From: Lethocerus indicus
Taxonomy: Eukaryota > Arthropoda > Insecta > Hemiptera > Belostomatidae
Direction: 5' to 3'
Length of the DNA stretch: 64,000 nucleotides
Assembly (NCBI GenBank): GCA_019843655.1
Contig: JACDQD010000002.1
Coordinates: 12,299,154-12,363,153 of the forward strand
The notes below the pieces were generated by a model, which did no database searches, was not told where the DNA came from, and was given only the letters and a program-made list of their open reading frames with translations. This document shows, one piece after another, positions 63,401 through 64,000 of this stretch. A program made the position numbers and the translations under genes. Within the stretch, counting starts at the first letter, position 1. The number at the start of each line of letters is the position of its first letter.

Positions 63401-64000
63401 ACACTATAGAAACATGCAACACACTGGTACAAGGAGCAGAGTACCTGCGAATAGTCTATTGTGATTTACAATGCTCATATATTTTATATGTTTTAGGCTC
63501 CTGTTTTATATGTTTAACTGCTTTGCATACCTATACAGTATAGTAAATTCGTCAGTCAACGTCCCAAGTATATGTAGCAATCAGTTTTGGTGCTAAATTC
63601 TGAAAGTAAATGAAAATATGTGCAAATAAAATAAGAGATATGCAATTACAAAATACTTACGGCCTAATCACGCCGTCCTCCTACAGTCGGGAATGCGTTC
63701 GCGTTACATGTTGGCGGATTCAAAGACATAGAGCAAAAATATTAATATTAATTATGTTCAGTGGAACGAAGTTTTATTTTATAAACGAAATGCGATCAGA
63801 TCTATGCGCACAAGCCCCTCTAAAATCGATTTTCAAGAATAGTTTTTTTATATTCCATAACCAATTGTCTCAATTGAAGCGGTCGACAATAGGCAGGCCA
63901 GAGATGTGGGCTGGAGGGATTTTCGCGGCCGCCTTCCAAAAAACTGTCGTCGTCTTCGGCGGCGCTGACATTGTTCTTCTTCAGTAACGCGCTCGGCTTC
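63401..64000. other. Non-coding end of window
   Basis: AT-rich to 63650, then average, becoming GC-rich at 63900-64000. The frame at 63610-63987 runs close to the window edge but resembles nothing I know, so no partial gene is called. Confidence 0.45.

Overview
The window looks like intergenic or intronic DNA from a multicellular eukaryote, most likely an arthropod such as an insect. Long AT-rich stretches alternate with short GC-rich islands. CT/GA, CCCT, CTC and AT microsatellites are common. CpG dinucleotides are plentiful even in AT-rich parts, which argues against a vertebrate with methylation-driven CpG loss. No reading frame could be tied to a known protein family, and none shows an operon-like, dense or multi-exon coding pattern. 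I report no protein-coding gene, and I found no tRNA, rRNA or CRISPR array. The species cannot be named from this sequence alone.

Layout: 1-9.8 kb is an AT-rich background with islets at 2.5, 5.2, 7.7-8.3 and 9.2-9.8 kb. From 11 to 31 kb there are larger GC islands at about 11.0-11.8, 14.7-15.3, 17.0-17.8, 19.0-19.6, 20.5-21.2, 22.3-23.0, 25.6-26.3 and 30.3-30.9 kb. Several carry GA/CT arrays next to ATGGC/GCCAT motifs, an arrangement seen in Polycomb/trithorax-type regulatory DNA of insects. From 31 to 64 kb the islands are sparser: 37.8-38.3, 39.9-40.4, 43.9-44.4, 46.8-47.1, 48.8-49.4, 50.9-51.4, 56.5-57.6, 59.2-59.4, 62.2-62.7 and 63.1-63.4 kb.

The strongest non-trivial structures are these. 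(1) A near-perfect foldback at 23003-23106 has two 50-base arms with 48 complementary positions and a 4-base loop. It lies between two identical 15-base direct repeats. (2) Two copies, about 90% identical over their best 220 bases, of an interspersed repeat of roughly 300 bases lie at about 37135-37439 and 38382-38683. The first is bracketed by identical 15-base direct repeats resembling a target-site duplication. (3) A long imperfect foldback lies at 57321-57484. Two short stem-loops near precursor size, at 13797-13860 and 60664-60711, are weaker.

The working interpretation is a regulatory desert or long intron holding candidate cis-regulatory islands, with a few small mobile or hairpin-forming insertions. 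The regulatory assignments are inference from motif appearance only.
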